From assembly GCA_963723745.1 (NCBI GenBank), contig CAVRRZ010000001.1, positions 1,302,001 to 1,366,000 of the forward strand: 64,000 bases of DNA. Reading direction: 5' to 3'. Origin of the DNA: CAVRRZ01 sp963723745. GTDB taxonomy: Bacteria; Actinomycetota; Actinomycetes; Mycobacteriales; Geodermatophilaceae. Below, in pieces: positions 30,677 through 39,691 of the stretch (the first letter of the stretch is position 1; each line of letters starts with the position of its first letter). Position numbers and translations under genes: made by a program. Below the pieces are notes generated by a model. It was not told the origin of the DNA and made no database searches. It was given only the letters and a program-made list of their open reading frames with translations.

Positions 30677-31462
30677 GTGGGAGGGGACGGGCCGGTCAGC
30701 TGGCAGCAGCGGTCGCGGTCCTTCGGCTCGGTCGCGGCCGACTACACCGATCTGCGGCCGGGGTACCCCGACGACGCGGTCGCCTTCGTCGTCGGCGGGA
30801 CGACGGGCCACGACCCGTCCCGGAGGGTCCTCGATCTCGCGGCCGGCACCGGCCTGCTGACCGAGAAGCTCGTCCAGGGCGGCCACGAGGTGCTGGCCGT
30901 CGAGCCGTCCGAGGGCATGCTCGCCAAGCTCACCGAGCGGCTCCCCTCGGTCGCGGCGTCCGCGGGCACCGCCGAGTCGATCCCGCTCCCGGACGACGAC
31001 GTCGACGTCGTCACCGCCGGCCAGGCAGCGCACTGGTTCGACCCGGCCGCAGCCGCACCCGAGCTGATCCGGGTCCTGCGCCCGCGCGGGGCGGTGTCCT
31101 TCGTCTGGAACATGCGTGACGACCGCATGGCCTGGTCCCGGGAGCTCGATGCCCTGCTGGCGCAGGAAAGCGTCGAACGGTTCACGCCCCGCGGCGTCAC
31201 CGAGGCGTTCGTGCCCGCGCTCGACGCGGAGCTGGAGACCTTCGAATCGGTGATCGTCCAGCGGCTGACCCCGGAGGCGCTGGTGCAGGGCCTGGCCACC
31301 CGCAGCTACGTGGCGACGATGACCGAGCGGCGACGCGCCGACTTCCTGGACGCGGTGCGCGAGCTGCTCGCCGCGCACCCCGACACCCGCGGTCTCGACG
31401 TGGTCGACGTCCGGCTGGTCACCTCGGTCTGGCGGCTGCTGCCCCGTAGCCTGCACCGGTGA
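30677..31462 (+). CDS. Class I SAM-dependent methyltransferase (paralogue 1)
   Basis: A 261-residue methyltransferase of the Methyltransf_11 group: FGSVAADYTDLRPGYP at the N-terminus, SAM loop VLDLAAGTGLLTEKL, acidic VLAVEPSEGML, motif DVDVVTAGQAAHWFDP and VLRPRGAVSFVWN. It resembles the next gene closely in length, order of motifs and C-terminal WRLLPR ending, so the two look like a tandem duplication. Substrate unknown. It begins one base after the topA stop and overlaps the next gene by GTGA. Confidence 0.85.
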   Translation: MGGDGPVSWQQRSRSFGSVAADYTDLRPGYPDDAVAFVVGGTTGHDPSRRVLDLAAGTGLLTEKLVQGGHEVLAVEPSEGMLAKLTERLPSVAASAGTAESIPLPDDDVDVVTAGQAAHWFDPAAAAPELIRVLRPRGAVSFVWNMRDDRMAWSRELDALLAQESVERFTPRGVTEAFVPALDAELETFESVIVQRLTPEALVQGLATRSYVATMTERRRADFLDAVRELLAAHPDTRGLDVVDVRLVTSVWRLLPRSLHR

Positions 31463-32250
31463 CCTCGGAGACGACCCGGTGGGAGGCGGACCGCAACCGG
31501 CGTGGCCGCGCCTTCGGGGCGGTGGCCGCTGCGTACGCGGCCTCGCGGCCGAGCTACCCCGCCGACGCGGTGTCCTTCCTCCTCGGTGACCGCAGCGACT
31601 CGCCGCTGCGCATCCTCGACGTGGGGGCGGGCACCGGGCTCCTCACGGAGCGACTGACGGCCGCCGGTCACGACGTCGTGGCCGTCGACACGTCCGAGGA
31701 CATGCTGGAGCAGCTGCGCGCGCGGCTGCCCGGCGTGCGCACCTTCGTGTCCGGGGCCGAGTCCCTGCCCCTGCCGGACGCCGACGTGGACCTCGTCGTC
31801 GCCGCCCAGGCGGCGCACTGGTTCGACCCGGGAGCCGCAGGACCCGAGTTCGCCCGCGTGCTGCGCCCCGGGGGTGCGGTCGGCTTCGTGTGGAACACCT
31901 GGGAGGCCGGCGTCCCCTGGGCACTGGAGCTCGAGGCCTTCCTCGCACCGGACACCCGGGTCCAGCACGGTGACGGGTCCGAGGGCAACCAGGCGGTGGT
32001 GACGGCGTTCGCGACCGCCATGGACGCCGACGTCGAGGCCTACACGACCCGCTGGGTGCACCGGGTGCCACCGGAAGCGGTCGTGGGACGCACCGCCAGC
32101 AGCAGCCGCGTGGCCCTGCTCGCCGACGACGAGCGCGACGAGTACCTCGGCCGCGTCCGGCACCTGCTCGAGAGTCACCCCGACACTCGGGGGCGCGACG
32201 TGATCGACCTGGACTACGTCACCAGCGCCTGGCGGCTCACGCCGCGCTGA
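31459..32250 (+). CDS. Class I SAM-dependent methyltransferase (paralogue 2)
   Basis: A 263-residue homologue of the preceding gene: FGAVAAAYAASRPSYP, ILDVGAGTGLLTERL, VVAVDTSEDMLEQL, AQAAHWFDPGAAGPEF, VLRPGGAVGFVWN and a matching SAWRLTPR end. It is probably co-translated with its paralogue (GTGA overlap). Its 3' end overlaps the convergent methyltransferase gene by 14 bases. Function unknown; the acceptor region differs between the two, suggesting separate substrates. Confidence 0.85.
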   Translation: MTSETTRWEADRNRRGRAFGAVAAAYAASRPSYPADAVSFLLGDRSDSPLRILDVGAGTGLLTERLTAAGHDVVAVDTSEDMLEQLRARLPGVRTFVSGAESLPLPDADVDLVVAAQAAHWFDPGAAGPEFARVLRPGGAVGFVWNTWEAGVPWALELEAFLAPDTRVQHGDGSEGNQAVVTAFATAMDADVEAYTTRWVHRVPPEAVVGRTASSSRVALLADDERDEYLGRVRHLLESHPDTRGRDVIDLDYVTSAWRLTPR

Positions 32251-33052
32251 CCGGTGCCCCGCGGTCGACCCTGCGGCCGACGGCGAAGATCCGGCGGAAC
32301 GGCAGGACGGTCGTCCCGTCGGGCCGGGGCGGGTAGGCCGCCAGCAGCGCCGCCGAGTAGGCCTTGGTCAGGTCCTCGGCCTCCTCGGCGTCCAGCGCAC
32401 CGAGCACCGGCCGCAGGACGGTGCCGCGCACCCAGTTCAGCACCGGGTCGGGCCCCCGGAGCACGTGCAGGTACGTCGTCTCCCAGACGTCCGCCTCCAG
32501 TCCGGCGGCGGTGAGCACGTCGAGGTAGCCCGCCGGCTCCAGCACGGCGTCCGGCTGCGGGCCCAGCGCGGACAGCCGGGCCGACCAGCGCGGTGACCGG
32601 CACAGCTCGGTGAGCAGGGCGTGCGTCGGCTCGCGGAAGTTGCCCGGGACCTGCACGGCGAGCTCCCCGCCCGGAGCGAGCAGGGCCGCCCAGCGGGCGA
32701 GCAGCCCGGCGTGCCCGGGCACCCAGTGCAGGACCGCGTTGGTCACCAGGACGTCGACCGGCTGGTCCGGGCGCCAGTCCCGGACGTCGCCCTGCTCGAA
32801 CGTCAGGCGGTCCGGCTCGGCGTGGGCCGCGGCAGCCGCCAGCATCTCCGGGGACGAGTCGACGCCGCGGACACGGGCCTGCGGCCATCGACGGGCCAGG
32901 CCGGCGGTGAGGGCGCCCTCGCCGCAGCCGAGGTCCACGACCAGCCCCGGCGACGGGTGCCGCACCTGCGCCAGCAGGTCGGCGAAGGGCCGGGCCCGCT
33001 CGCCGGCGTAGTGCAGATAGGTGACCGGATCCCACGCGCCCGCGCCGCTCAT
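32237..33052 (-). CDS. tam: Trans-aconitate 2-methyltransferase-like enzyme
   Basis: A 271-residue SAM methyltransferase with Tam features: WDPVTYLHYAGERARPFADLLAQV at the N-terminus, LVVDLGCGEGALTAGLARRWP as SAM loop, VRGVDSSPEMLAAA, VTNAVLHWVPGHAGLLARW, GGELAVQVPGNFREPTH, and the C-terminal TTVLPFRRIFAVGRR. Tam methylates trans-aconitate, a side product of the citric acid cycle. The ATG at 33052 was chosen because the WDP motif follows closely; the open frame extends further without support. It is convergent with the methyltransferase pair. Confidence 0.85.
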   Translation of the reverse strand: MSGAGAWDPVTYLHYAGERARPFADLLAQVRHPSPGLVVDLGCGEGALTAGLARRWPQARVRGVDSSPEMLAAAAAHAEPDRLTFEQGDVRDWRPDQPVDVLVTNAVLHWVPGHAGLLARWAALLAPGGELAVQVPGNFREPTHALLTELCRSPRWSARLSALGPQPDAVLEPAGYLDVLTAAGLEADVWETTYLHVLRGPDPVLNWVRGTVLRPVLGALDAEEAEDLTKAYSAALLAAYPPRPDGTTVLPFRRIFAVGRRVDRGAPVSAA

Positions 33053-33138
33053 CCGAGCGACCCTACCGAGGGTGCGGACCGGGCTCGTGGCTCGTCGAGG
33101 GGCTCGGCAGCCGGGTTGCGTCACTGCGGGCCGGTACC

Positions 33139-35517
33139 GTGAGGCCGCCGGACACCCGGCTGCCATCCCTCCCACCCCACCTCCGGGAGCCTCCGATCAG
33201 GTCCGACCCGCCCGCACCGGCGCCGCCGCCCGACGGGACCGACGGCGTCCCGGTCGAGCCGGTCGCGCCGGTCGCCATCCCGGCGGACGGCCTGCCGCCG
33301 GCGACGACGCCGGTGCCGCCGGACGCCGGGCCTCCCGCGCCGGGTGTCGCCCCGATCCCCGACGACGAGGCCGACGACCTGGGCGCCGACGGCCCGGGCT
33401 CGGTCGGGCTGGTCGCCCGCATCCGCGCCGTCCTGCGCGTCCGCGACTTCCGCAAGTTGTGGCTGTCCATGTCGCTGTCGAGCTTCGGCGACTGGCTCGG
33501 ACTGCTCGCCATCACCGCGACGGCCACGTCGCTGGTGGAGGGCTTCGCGGCGGCCAACTTCGCGCTGGGCGGCGTCCTGCTGTTCCGGCTGCTGCCCGCC
33601 ATCCTCCTGGGTCCGTTGGCCGGCGCCTTCGCCGACCGGTTCGACCGGCGCAAGACGATGGTGGTCACCGACATCGCCCGCTTCGGCCTGTTCGCCTCGA
33701 TCCCGATCGTCGACAACCTCGTCTGGCTGTTCATCGCCCAGTTCCTCATCGAGGCGATCAGCCTGTTCTGGATCCCGGCCAAGGACGCCGCCGTCCCGAA
33801 CATGCTGCGCAAGGACCAGTTGGAGCCGGCCAACCAGCTCTCGCTGGTCACCACGTACGGGCTGACGCCGGTGCTCGCCGCGATCGTCTTCGCCGTCCTC
33901 ACCGGCGCGGGCGGGCACCTCGGTGAACTGCTGCCGGGTGCCGACGCGGTCGACCTCGCCCTGTACCTGAACGCGGTGACCTTCCTCGTCGCCGCCGTCG
34001 TGATCTGGAACCTGCCCTCGATCAGCGGCCGGCGGGCGGCCGCCCCGGTCGGCGGGCAGGAGAGCTTCTTCGGCTCGCTGAAGGCCGGCTTCTCCTTCGC
34101 CGGGCACACTCCGCTCGTCCGCGGCCTGGTCGTCGGCATCACCGGCGCCTTCGCCGCCGCGGGCGTGATCATCGCGACCGGGCAGGCCTTCGCCAACGCG
34201 CTCGGGGGTGGCGACGCGGCCTACGGGCTGTTGTTCGGGGCGGTCTTCATCGGACTGGGCCTGGGCATCGCGCTGGGCCCGAGCGTGGCCCGCGACCTGG
34301 CGCGCGAGCGGATTTTCGGCGTGGCCATCGTGGGCGCCGGCGCCATGGTCCTGGCGATGTCCTGGACGTTCACGCTGTGGATCGCCCTGCTCCTCGTCGT
34401 CCTCATGGGCTTCTTCGCCGGCATCGCCTACCTGGCCGGCTTCACCCTGCTGGGCACGGAGATCCAGGACGAGATCCGCGGGCGGACCTTCGCCATCGTC
34501 CAGTCGCTGGTCCGGGCGGCGCTGATCCTCTCCCTGGCCGTCGTTCCCTTCGGCGTCGGCCTGATCGGCCGGCACGAGCTCGACCTCGGCATCGTCGCCG
34601 TCCCGGTCACCGGCGAGCGGATCATGCTGTTCGTGGCCGGGTTGCTCGCCGTGGGCGTCGGGGTGCTGGCCTACCGGCAGATGGACGACGGCCGGCCGGT
34701 GCCGCTGCTGGCCGACGTCGTCACCGCGCTGCGCCGCGACACCACGGCCCGCCGGCGGCTGGCCGGGGGAGGCGTGCTGATCGCGTTCGAGGGCGGCGAG
34801 GGAGCGGGCAAGTCCACGCAGGTGCGGCGGCTGCAGGAGTGGCTCACGGACGAGGGCCTGGTCGCACGGACGACGTTCGAGCCGGGCGCCACGCCGTCCG
34901 GGGCGGGCATCCGGCAGATCGTCCTCGACCGCTCGCACACGAGCATCTCCGCCCGGTCGGAGGCCTTGCTCTACGCCGCCGACCGCGCCCAGCACGTGCA
35001 CGACGTGCTGCGTCCTGCGCTCGATGCCGGCGAGGTGGTCATCACCGACCGGTTCGTCGACAGCTCGCTGGCCTACCAGGGCGCCGGCCGGACCATCCCG
35101 CTGGAGGACGTCCGGATGCTGTCCCGCTGGGCGACGCAGGGCCTGCAACCCGACCTCACCGTGCTCCTGGACCTGCCGCCCGAGGACGGTCTCGCCCGGG
35201 CCCGCGGCCGCGCAGCGGCCGACCGCATGGAGTCGGAGTCGCTGGACTTCCACCAGCGGGTGCGCCAGACCTTCCGCGCGCTGGCCGAGGCCGACCCCGA
35301 CCGCTACGTCGTCGTCGACGCCCGTCTGACGCCCGACGAGGTCGCGGCCGTCGTCCGCCGCCGGGTCGCCGACCTGCTCTCCGGACTGCCGCTGCAGCAG
35401 CTGCCGCGCGAGGGCAGGCGACGGTCCAATGGCACCTCGGGCGACGGGAGCCCCGACGGCCAGGCGCCGCACCGCCCGCACACGCAGACCGGCACGACCC
35501 CGCAGCTGCATCCGTGA
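33139..35517 (+). CDS. tmk: Bifunctional MFS transporter/thymidylate kinase fusion
   Basis: 792 residues. After a proline-rich N-terminal tail (~80 residues) comes a 12-helix MFS domain of the DHA3 group (ADRFDRRKTMVVTDIARFG loop; residues ~90-520). The C-terminal ~215 residues are a complete dTMP kinase: P-loop AFEGGEGAGKSTQVRRL, DRFVDSSLAYQGAGR, LLDLPPEDGLARARGR and a LID/C-terminal helix. Thymidylate kinase phosphorylates dTMP to dTDP. The fusion is known in some actinobacteria, but why a transporter is attached is not. The GTG start is uncertain, as a TACCGT hexamer (33135-33140) overlaps it. It overlaps holB by GTGA. Confidence 0.88.
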   Translation: MRPPDTRLPSLPPHLREPPIRSDPPAPAPPPDGTDGVPVEPVAPVAIPADGLPPATTPVPPDAGPPAPGVAPIPDDEADDLGADGPGSVGLVARIRAVLRVRDFRKLWLSMSLSSFGDWLGLLAITATATSLVEGFAAANFALGGVLLFRLLPAILLGPLAGAFADRFDRRKTMVVTDIARFGLFASIPIVDNLVWLFIAQFLIEAISLFWIPAKDAAVPNMLRKDQLEPANQLSLVTTYGLTPVLAAIVFAVLTGAGGHLGELLPGADAVDLALYLNAVTFLVAAVVIWNLPSISGRRAAAPVGGQESFFGSLKAGFSFAGHTPLVRGLVVGITGAFAAAGVIIATGQAFANALGGGDAAYGLLFGAVFIGLGLGIALGPSVARDLARERIFGVAIVGAGAMVLAMSWTFTLWIALLLVVLMGFFAGIAYLAGFTLLGTEIQDEIRGRTFAIVQSLVRAALILSLAVVPFGVGLIGRHELDLGIVAVPVTGERIMLFVAGLLAVGVGVLAYRQMDDGRPVPLLADVVTALRRDTTARRRLAGGGVLIAFEGGEGAGKSTQVRRLQEWLTDEGLVARTTFEPGATPSGAGIRQIVLDRSHTSISARSEALLYAADRAQHVHDVLRPALDAGEVVITDRFVDSSLAYQGAGRTIPLEDVRMLSRWATQGLQPDLTVLLDLPPEDGLARARGRAAADRMESESLDFHQRVRQTFRALAEADPDRYVVVDARLTPDEVAAVVRRRVADLLSGLPLQQLPREGRRRSNGTSGDGSPDGQAPHRPHTQTGTTPQLHP

Positions 35518-36692
35518 GCGCGCCCGCCGTGGTCGGGGACGTCTGGTCGCAGGTGGTCGGGCAGCCCACCGTCGTCGCCGAGCTCAAGGCCGCCGTGGCC
35601 GACCCGGCTGCCATGACCCACGCGTGGCTGTTCACCGGGCCACCCGGGTCCGGTCGCTCGGTGGCGGCCCGCGCCTTCGCGGCGGCGCTGCAGTGCCCGG
35701 ACGGAGGGGATGGCACGTGCCACGCCTGCCGCACCGTGCTGTCGGGCACCCACGCCGACGTCAGCGTGATCGTCCCGGACGGTCTGTCCATCGGCGTGGT
35801 CGAGGCACGCGAACTGGTGCGGGTGGCCGGGCGGGCGCCCAGCCAGGGACGCTGGCAGATGATCATCGTCGAGGACGCCGACCGGATGAGCGAGGCGGCG
35901 TCGAACGCGGTGCTCAAGATGATCGAGGAGCCGCCACCGCGGACGGTGATCATGCTCTGCGCGCCGAGCCTGCACCCCGACGACGTCCCGGTGACCATCC
36001 GGTCCCGCTGCCGCGTCGTGCCGTTGCGGACGCCGAGCGCTGACGCGATCGCCGAGGTGCTGGTGCGTCGGGACGGTGTCGACCCGGCCCTGGCCGCGTG
36101 GTCGGCCGGCGCGTCCGGCGGGCACGTCGGGCGGGCGCGCCGGCTCGCCCGGGACGAGGACGCCCGGCTGGCCCGCAAGGCGGTGCTCGACATCCCGCTC
36201 CGGCTGGTGTCGCTCGCGGCCTGCCTCGACGCCGCCGACGACCTGGTCGGGGCGGCTCAGGAGGAGACCGACGCGGCCACCGACGTGCTCGACAGTGCCG
36301 AGACCGAGGCGCTGAAGACCAGCCTGGGCGTGGGCGCCCGGGGCCCCGGCGTCGCAGCGAGCCGGGGTGGCGCCGGTCAGCTCAAGGAGCTCGAGCGCCG
36401 GCAGAAGTCGCGGGCCACCCGGATCGGCCGTGACTCCCTGGACCGCGCGCTGGTCGACCTCGCCGGGCTCTACCGCGACGCGCTCGTCCTCGACTCCGCG
36501 CCGGGCGACGACCTGCCGCTCAACCACCCCGACCGCCGGGCCGACGCCACCCGGCTCGCCGGGCTGGTCGGCGCCGAGGGCGCGCTGCGCCGGATCGACG
36601 CGATCCTGGCCTGCCGCACCGCGCTGGAGCAGAACGTCAAGCCGCGGATCGCGGTCGAGGCGCTCACCGTGGCGCTGCGTCTGCCTGCCTGA
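35514..36692 (+). CDS. holB: DNA polymerase III delta-prime subunit
   Basis: A 392-residue clamp-loader subunit. AAA+ domain: VWSQVVGQPTVVAELK, P-loop-like TGPPGSGRSVAARAFA (Arg in place of the Lys, consistent with a non-hydrolysing delta-prime), zinc cluster C...CHACRTVLSGTHADV, IIVEDADRMSEAASNAVLKMIEEPPPRT, SRC arginine finger in IRSRCRVVPLRTPS. The long C-terminal helical domain is actinobacterial. Starting within the tmk stop (GTGA), it pairs nucleotide supply with replication, as in many bacteria where tmk and holB adjoin. Confidence 0.92.
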   Translation: MSAPAVVGDVWSQVVGQPTVVAELKAAVADPAAMTHAWLFTGPPGSGRSVAARAFAAALQCPDGGDGTCHACRTVLSGTHADVSVIVPDGLSIGVVEARELVRVAGRAPSQGRWQMIIVEDADRMSEAASNAVLKMIEEPPPRTVIMLCAPSLHPDDVPVTIRSRCRVVPLRTPSADAIAEVLVRRDGVDPALAAWSAGASGGHVGRARRLARDEDARLARKAVLDIPLRLVSLAACLDAADDLVGAAQEETDAATDVLDSAETEALKTSLGVGARGPGVAASRGGAGQLKELERRQKSRATRIGRDSLDRALVDLAGLYRDALVLDSAPGDDLPLNHPDRRADATRLAGLVGAEGALRRIDAILACRTALEQNVKPRIAVEALTVALRLPA

Positions 36693-36743
36693 GCCCTGCG
36701 CCGGACACCGCCGCCGGTGTCGTAGGCTTGCGGCCGCACGCCC

Positions 36744-36816
36744 GCCGCCTTAGCTCAGTCGGTAGAGCATCTCACTCGTAATGAGAAGGTCGTCGGTTCG
36801 ATTCCGACAGGCGGCT
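36744..36816 (+). tRNA. tRNA-Thr (anticodon CGT)
   Basis: 73-base cloverleaf. Acceptor GCCGCCT pairs with AGGCGGC; D arm GCTC/GAGC; anticodon stem TCTCA/TGAGA with loop CTCGTAA, giving CGT (decodes ACG); T arm GTCGG-TTCGATT-CCGAC. The discriminator is T; CCA is not encoded. Confidence 0.95.
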
Positions 36817-37185
36817 CCGCTTCGACCAGGGACCTCCGCCTCCGGGCGGCGGTCCCTGAGTGCATCTGCCCTCGACGCGCTTCCGAGATGTTCCGTCGGC
36901 CGGGCACATTGTGCGCGAGGGGGCCACTTCTGGCTCGAAAACGGCCTCTTTGCGCACCATGCCTCGCCTCGAGGTCCGATGCCGTCCCCGTCTCCGCGCC
37001 TCGTGACCAGCGTGCCGAGGGTGCCGAGAGTGCCCCTCACGAGCGATATGCCGTAGCTCTCCCTCCAGCACGGCCCGGCCGGCGCCGACCTAGATCACGG
37101 ACACCGGTGTGTACGGCCGCGATCGCGGCCGCGCCGGCTCCAGGTCCGCGGCCGGCAGATCACCGGCCCCGGGAAAGGCACGGGC
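36817..37185. other. Intergenic region downstream of tRNA-Thr, with imperfect hairpin
   Basis: 369 bases. An imperfect hairpin at 36911-36957 pairs GTGCGC...GGCC with GGCC...GCGCAC around a 17-base loop and may terminate the tRNA transcript. A minus-strand ORF across the tRNA gives the well-known false peptide NRTDDLLITS and is not a gene. Nothing else is recognised; the lipoprotein promoter should lie here. Confidence 0.5.
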
Positions 37186-38808
37186 ATGACTGACATGAAG
37201 CGTTCCCTCTCCGTGAGCGGTGCCGCCATCGCCGGCATCGCGCTGCTCGCCGGCTGCGGCACCGCGCCGACCGGGGAGGCCAGCGCGCCGGAGCCGATCA
37301 GCATCGCGATCGGTGAGCCGATGGCGCCGCTCGTCCCGGGCAACACCGTGGAGGAGTACGGCACCCAGGTCCTCGAGTCGCTGTGGACCGGGCTGGTCGA
37401 GTACGACACCGACGGCGAGGTCGCCTACACCGGTGTCGCGGAGTCGATCGAGTCCGACGACAGCGTCACCTGGACCGTGCGCCTGCGCGACGGCTGGACC
37501 TTCCACGACGGGTCACCGGTGACCGCGCAGTCGTTCGTCGACGCCTGGAACTACACCGCCTACAGCCCCAACGCCCAGATGGGCTCCTACTTCTTCGCCA
37601 ACGTCGCGGGCTACGGCGACCTGCAGGCCCCGGTGGACGACGCCGGCGAGCCGACCGGTGAGCCCGCCGCGACCGAGCTGAGCGGTCTCGAGGTCGTCGA
37701 CGAGACGACGTTCACCGTCACCCTGAGCGCACCGTTCGCCCAGTTCCCGGTGACCCTCGGCTACAACCCGTTCTTCCCGCTGCCCGAGTCCTTCTTCGAG
37801 GACCCGGAGACCTTCGGCCGCGAGCCGATCGGCAACGGCCCGTTCCGGGCCGCCGGTGAGTTCGTCCCCGCCGAGGGCATCACGGTGCTCGCCTACGAGG
37901 ACTTCGCGGGCGAGAACGCGGCCTCGGTGGAGGGCGTGGAGTTCCGCGTCTACGCCGACACCGACACCGCGTACACCGACGCGCTGGCCGGCAACCTCGA
38001 CGTCCTGCCACGCATCCCGGCCGACGCGAGCGCCACCGCCGCCGACGAGTTCGAGGGGCGGTACGTCGAGACCGAGGCCTCGGGCTTCACCTTCCTCGGC
38101 CTGCCGCTCTACGAGGAGCGCTACGCCGACCCGCGGGTGCGCCAGGCGCTGTCGATGGCGATCGACCGCGAGACCATCGGCGAGGAGATCTTCTCCGGCA
38201 CCCGCCGCGCCGCCGACTCCGTCGTCCCGCCCGTCGTCGACGGGCACCGCGACGGCGCCTGCGAGTTCTGCGTCCTCGACGTCGAGCGGGCCGACGAGCT
38301 GCTCGACGAGGCAGGTTTCGACCGGTCGCAGCCGGTCGAGCTGTGGTTCAACGCCGGTGGCGGCAACGAGGCCTGGATGGAGGCCGTCGGCAACCAGCTG
38401 CGGGCCAACCTCGGCGTGGAGTTCGTCCTGCGCGGCGACCTCGCCCCGCCGGAGTACGGGCCGCTGCTGGGCAGCCAGGGCATGACCGGGCCGTTCCGCA
38501 TGGGCTGGTCCATGGACTACCCCAGCCCGCAGAACTTCCTGGAGCCGCTGTACTCGACGCAGTCCGGCACGAACTTCGCGTTCTACAGCAACCCGGACTT
38601 CGACGCGCTCGTCGCCGAGGGCAACGCGGCCGCCACCAACGACGAGGCCATCGCGCTCTACAACCGGGCCGAGGACGTCGTCCTCGAGGACATGCCGGTG
38701 ATCCCGATGTTCTTCGACGTCACCCAGACGGTGCACTCGACCGAGGTCGCCGACGTCGTCGTCGACGCCTTCGGCCGGGTCGACACCAGCGCCCTGACCG
38801 CCGGCTGA
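37186..38808 (+). CDS. Peptide/nickel-type ABC substrate-binding lipoprotein (family 5)
   Basis: A 540-residue secreted lipoprotein. Signal peptide with lipobox AGIALLAGC (Cys about residue 24), then the SBP_bac_5 domain: TWTVRLRDGWTFHDGSPVTAQSFVDAWNY, GNGPFRAAGEFVP, DPRVRQALSMAIDRE, YPSPQNFLEPLYSTQSGTNFAFYSNPDFDALV, LEDMPVIPMFF. It binds oligopeptides or similar ligands. No permease or ATPase gene is adjacent, so it is an orphan binding protein here. A strong hairpin terminator follows. Confidence 0.9.
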   Translation: MTDMKRSLSVSGAAIAGIALLAGCGTAPTGEASAPEPISIAIGEPMAPLVPGNTVEEYGTQVLESLWTGLVEYDTDGEVAYTGVAESIESDDSVTWTVRLRDGWTFHDGSPVTAQSFVDAWNYTAYSPNAQMGSYFFANVAGYGDLQAPVDDAGEPTGEPAATELSGLEVVDETTFTVTLSAPFAQFPVTLGYNPFFPLPESFFEDPETFGREPIGNGPFRAAGEFVPAEGITVLAYEDFAGENAASVEGVEFRVYADTDTAYTDALAGNLDVLPRIPADASATAADEFEGRYVETEASGFTFLGLPLYEERYADPRVRQALSMAIDRETIGEEIFSGTRRAADSVVPPVVDGHRDGACEFCVLDVERADELLDEAGFDRSQPVELWFNAGGGNEAWMEAVGNQLRANLGVEFVLRGDLAPPEYGPLLGSQGMTGPFRMGWSMDYPSPQNFLEPLYSTQSGTNFAFYSNPDFDALVAEGNAAATNDEAIALYNRAEDVVLEDMPVIPMFFDVTQTVHSTEVADVVVDAFGRVDTSALTAG

Positions 38809-38827
38809 CGCCGGCGTCGAGCAACGC

Positions 38828-38865
38828 CAGAACGCCCTGTCCGCGCTTGCGGGCAGGGCGTTCTG
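38828..38865 (+). terminator. Strong hairpin after the substrate-binding lipoprotein
   Basis: 17-base arms (CAGAACGCCCTGTCCGC and GCGGGCAGGGCGTTCTG) with one mismatch and a four-base loop GCTT, 19 bases after the stop. There is no long T-run, typical for high-GC actinobacteria. Confidence 0.8.
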
Positions 38866-38930
38866 CCGTCCATGGCAGGGCCCGGACGAAGGCTGGCGCG
38901 CCGGCCCCCGCGCCCAGCAGGATCAGCGGC

Positions 38931-39674
38931 GTGGACAGAGCCCGAGCCAGCGCCATCGCGCACCGCTGGCACCCCGTCGCCGCGCCCGTCTCCGACGCCA
39001 ACCTCCGCCGGCTGCTGCAGCACCTCGGGCCCGTCGATCGGGTGCTCGACCTCGGTTGCGGCTTCGGCGAGTGGCTGCTCGCCGCGCTCGAGGTCGCCCC
39101 GCAGGCCACCGGCACCGGCGTCGACACCTCCACGCCGGCCCTGGAGCAGGCCCGCACCCGCGCGGCGGCGCGCGGTCTCGCCGACCGGGTCGACTGGCAC
39201 GAGGCCGACGCCGCCGGCTGGCGCGGTCCGGGCTTCGACGGGGTGCTCTGCATCGGCGCCACCCACGCGTTCGGCGGGCTGGCCGGCACGCTGACCGCCG
39301 TCCGCGAGCACCTGCGGCCCGGGGGCCGGGTGCTGCTGGGCGAAGGCTTCTGGGACGGCGAGCCGTCGCCGCAGGCGATGAGCGCGCTGGGCGCCGAGCC
39401 GGGGGAGCTGCCGAGCCTGGCGGGCCTCGTCGAGGCCGTCCGCGCCGAGGGCTACGAGCCCGGGTTCGGCCACGTGAGCTCGCCCGAGGAGTGGGACGAC
39501 TACGAGTGGTCCTGGACGGGATCGCTCACCGAGTGGGCGCTGACGGAGGCCGGCGAGCCCGACCGCTCGAGCGCGCTGGCCATGGCCGGAACGCATCGCG
39601 AGGAGTGGCTGGCCGGGTACCGCAACCAGCTCGGCTTCGTGACCGTCGTCCTGCACGACACGCGCGGCGCCTAG
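38931..39674 (+). CDS. Class I SAM-dependent methyltransferase
   Basis: A 247-residue methyltransferase: AIAHRWHPVAAPVSDANLRRLL, SAM loop VLDLGCGFGEWLLAALE, GTGVDTSTPALEQARTRA, DGVLCIGATHAFGGLAGTL, LRPGGRVLLGEGFW and a C-terminal substrate cap. It resembles small-molecule methyltransferases; no substrate can be given. The GTG is within a short gap after a terminator, so it should have its own promoter. It converges on ppa with hairpin copy B between. Confidence 0.83.
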   Translation: MDRARASAIAHRWHPVAAPVSDANLRRLLQHLGPVDRVLDLGCGFGEWLLAALEVAPQATGTGVDTSTPALEQARTRAAARGLADRVDWHEADAAGWRGPGFDGVLCIGATHAFGGLAGTLTAVREHLRPGGRVLLGEGFWDGEPSPQAMSALGAEPGELPSLAGLVEAVRAEGYEPGFGHVSSPEEWDDYEWSWTGSLTEWALTEAGEPDRSSALAMAGTHREEWLAGYRNQLGFVTVVLHDTRGA

Positions 39675-39691
39675 GAAGCCCACACCCCCCG

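Noticed and set aside
36750..37071. Minus-strand ORFs across tRNA-Thr encoding NRTDDLLITSEMLYRLS-like ends
   Set aside because: This is the familiar false protein produced by translating the antisense of a tRNA gene; the cloverleaf on the plus strand is unambiguous.
36817..37185. Integrated element next to tRNA-Thr
   Set aside because: No integrase, no direct repeat of the tRNA 3' end and no change in composition were found.
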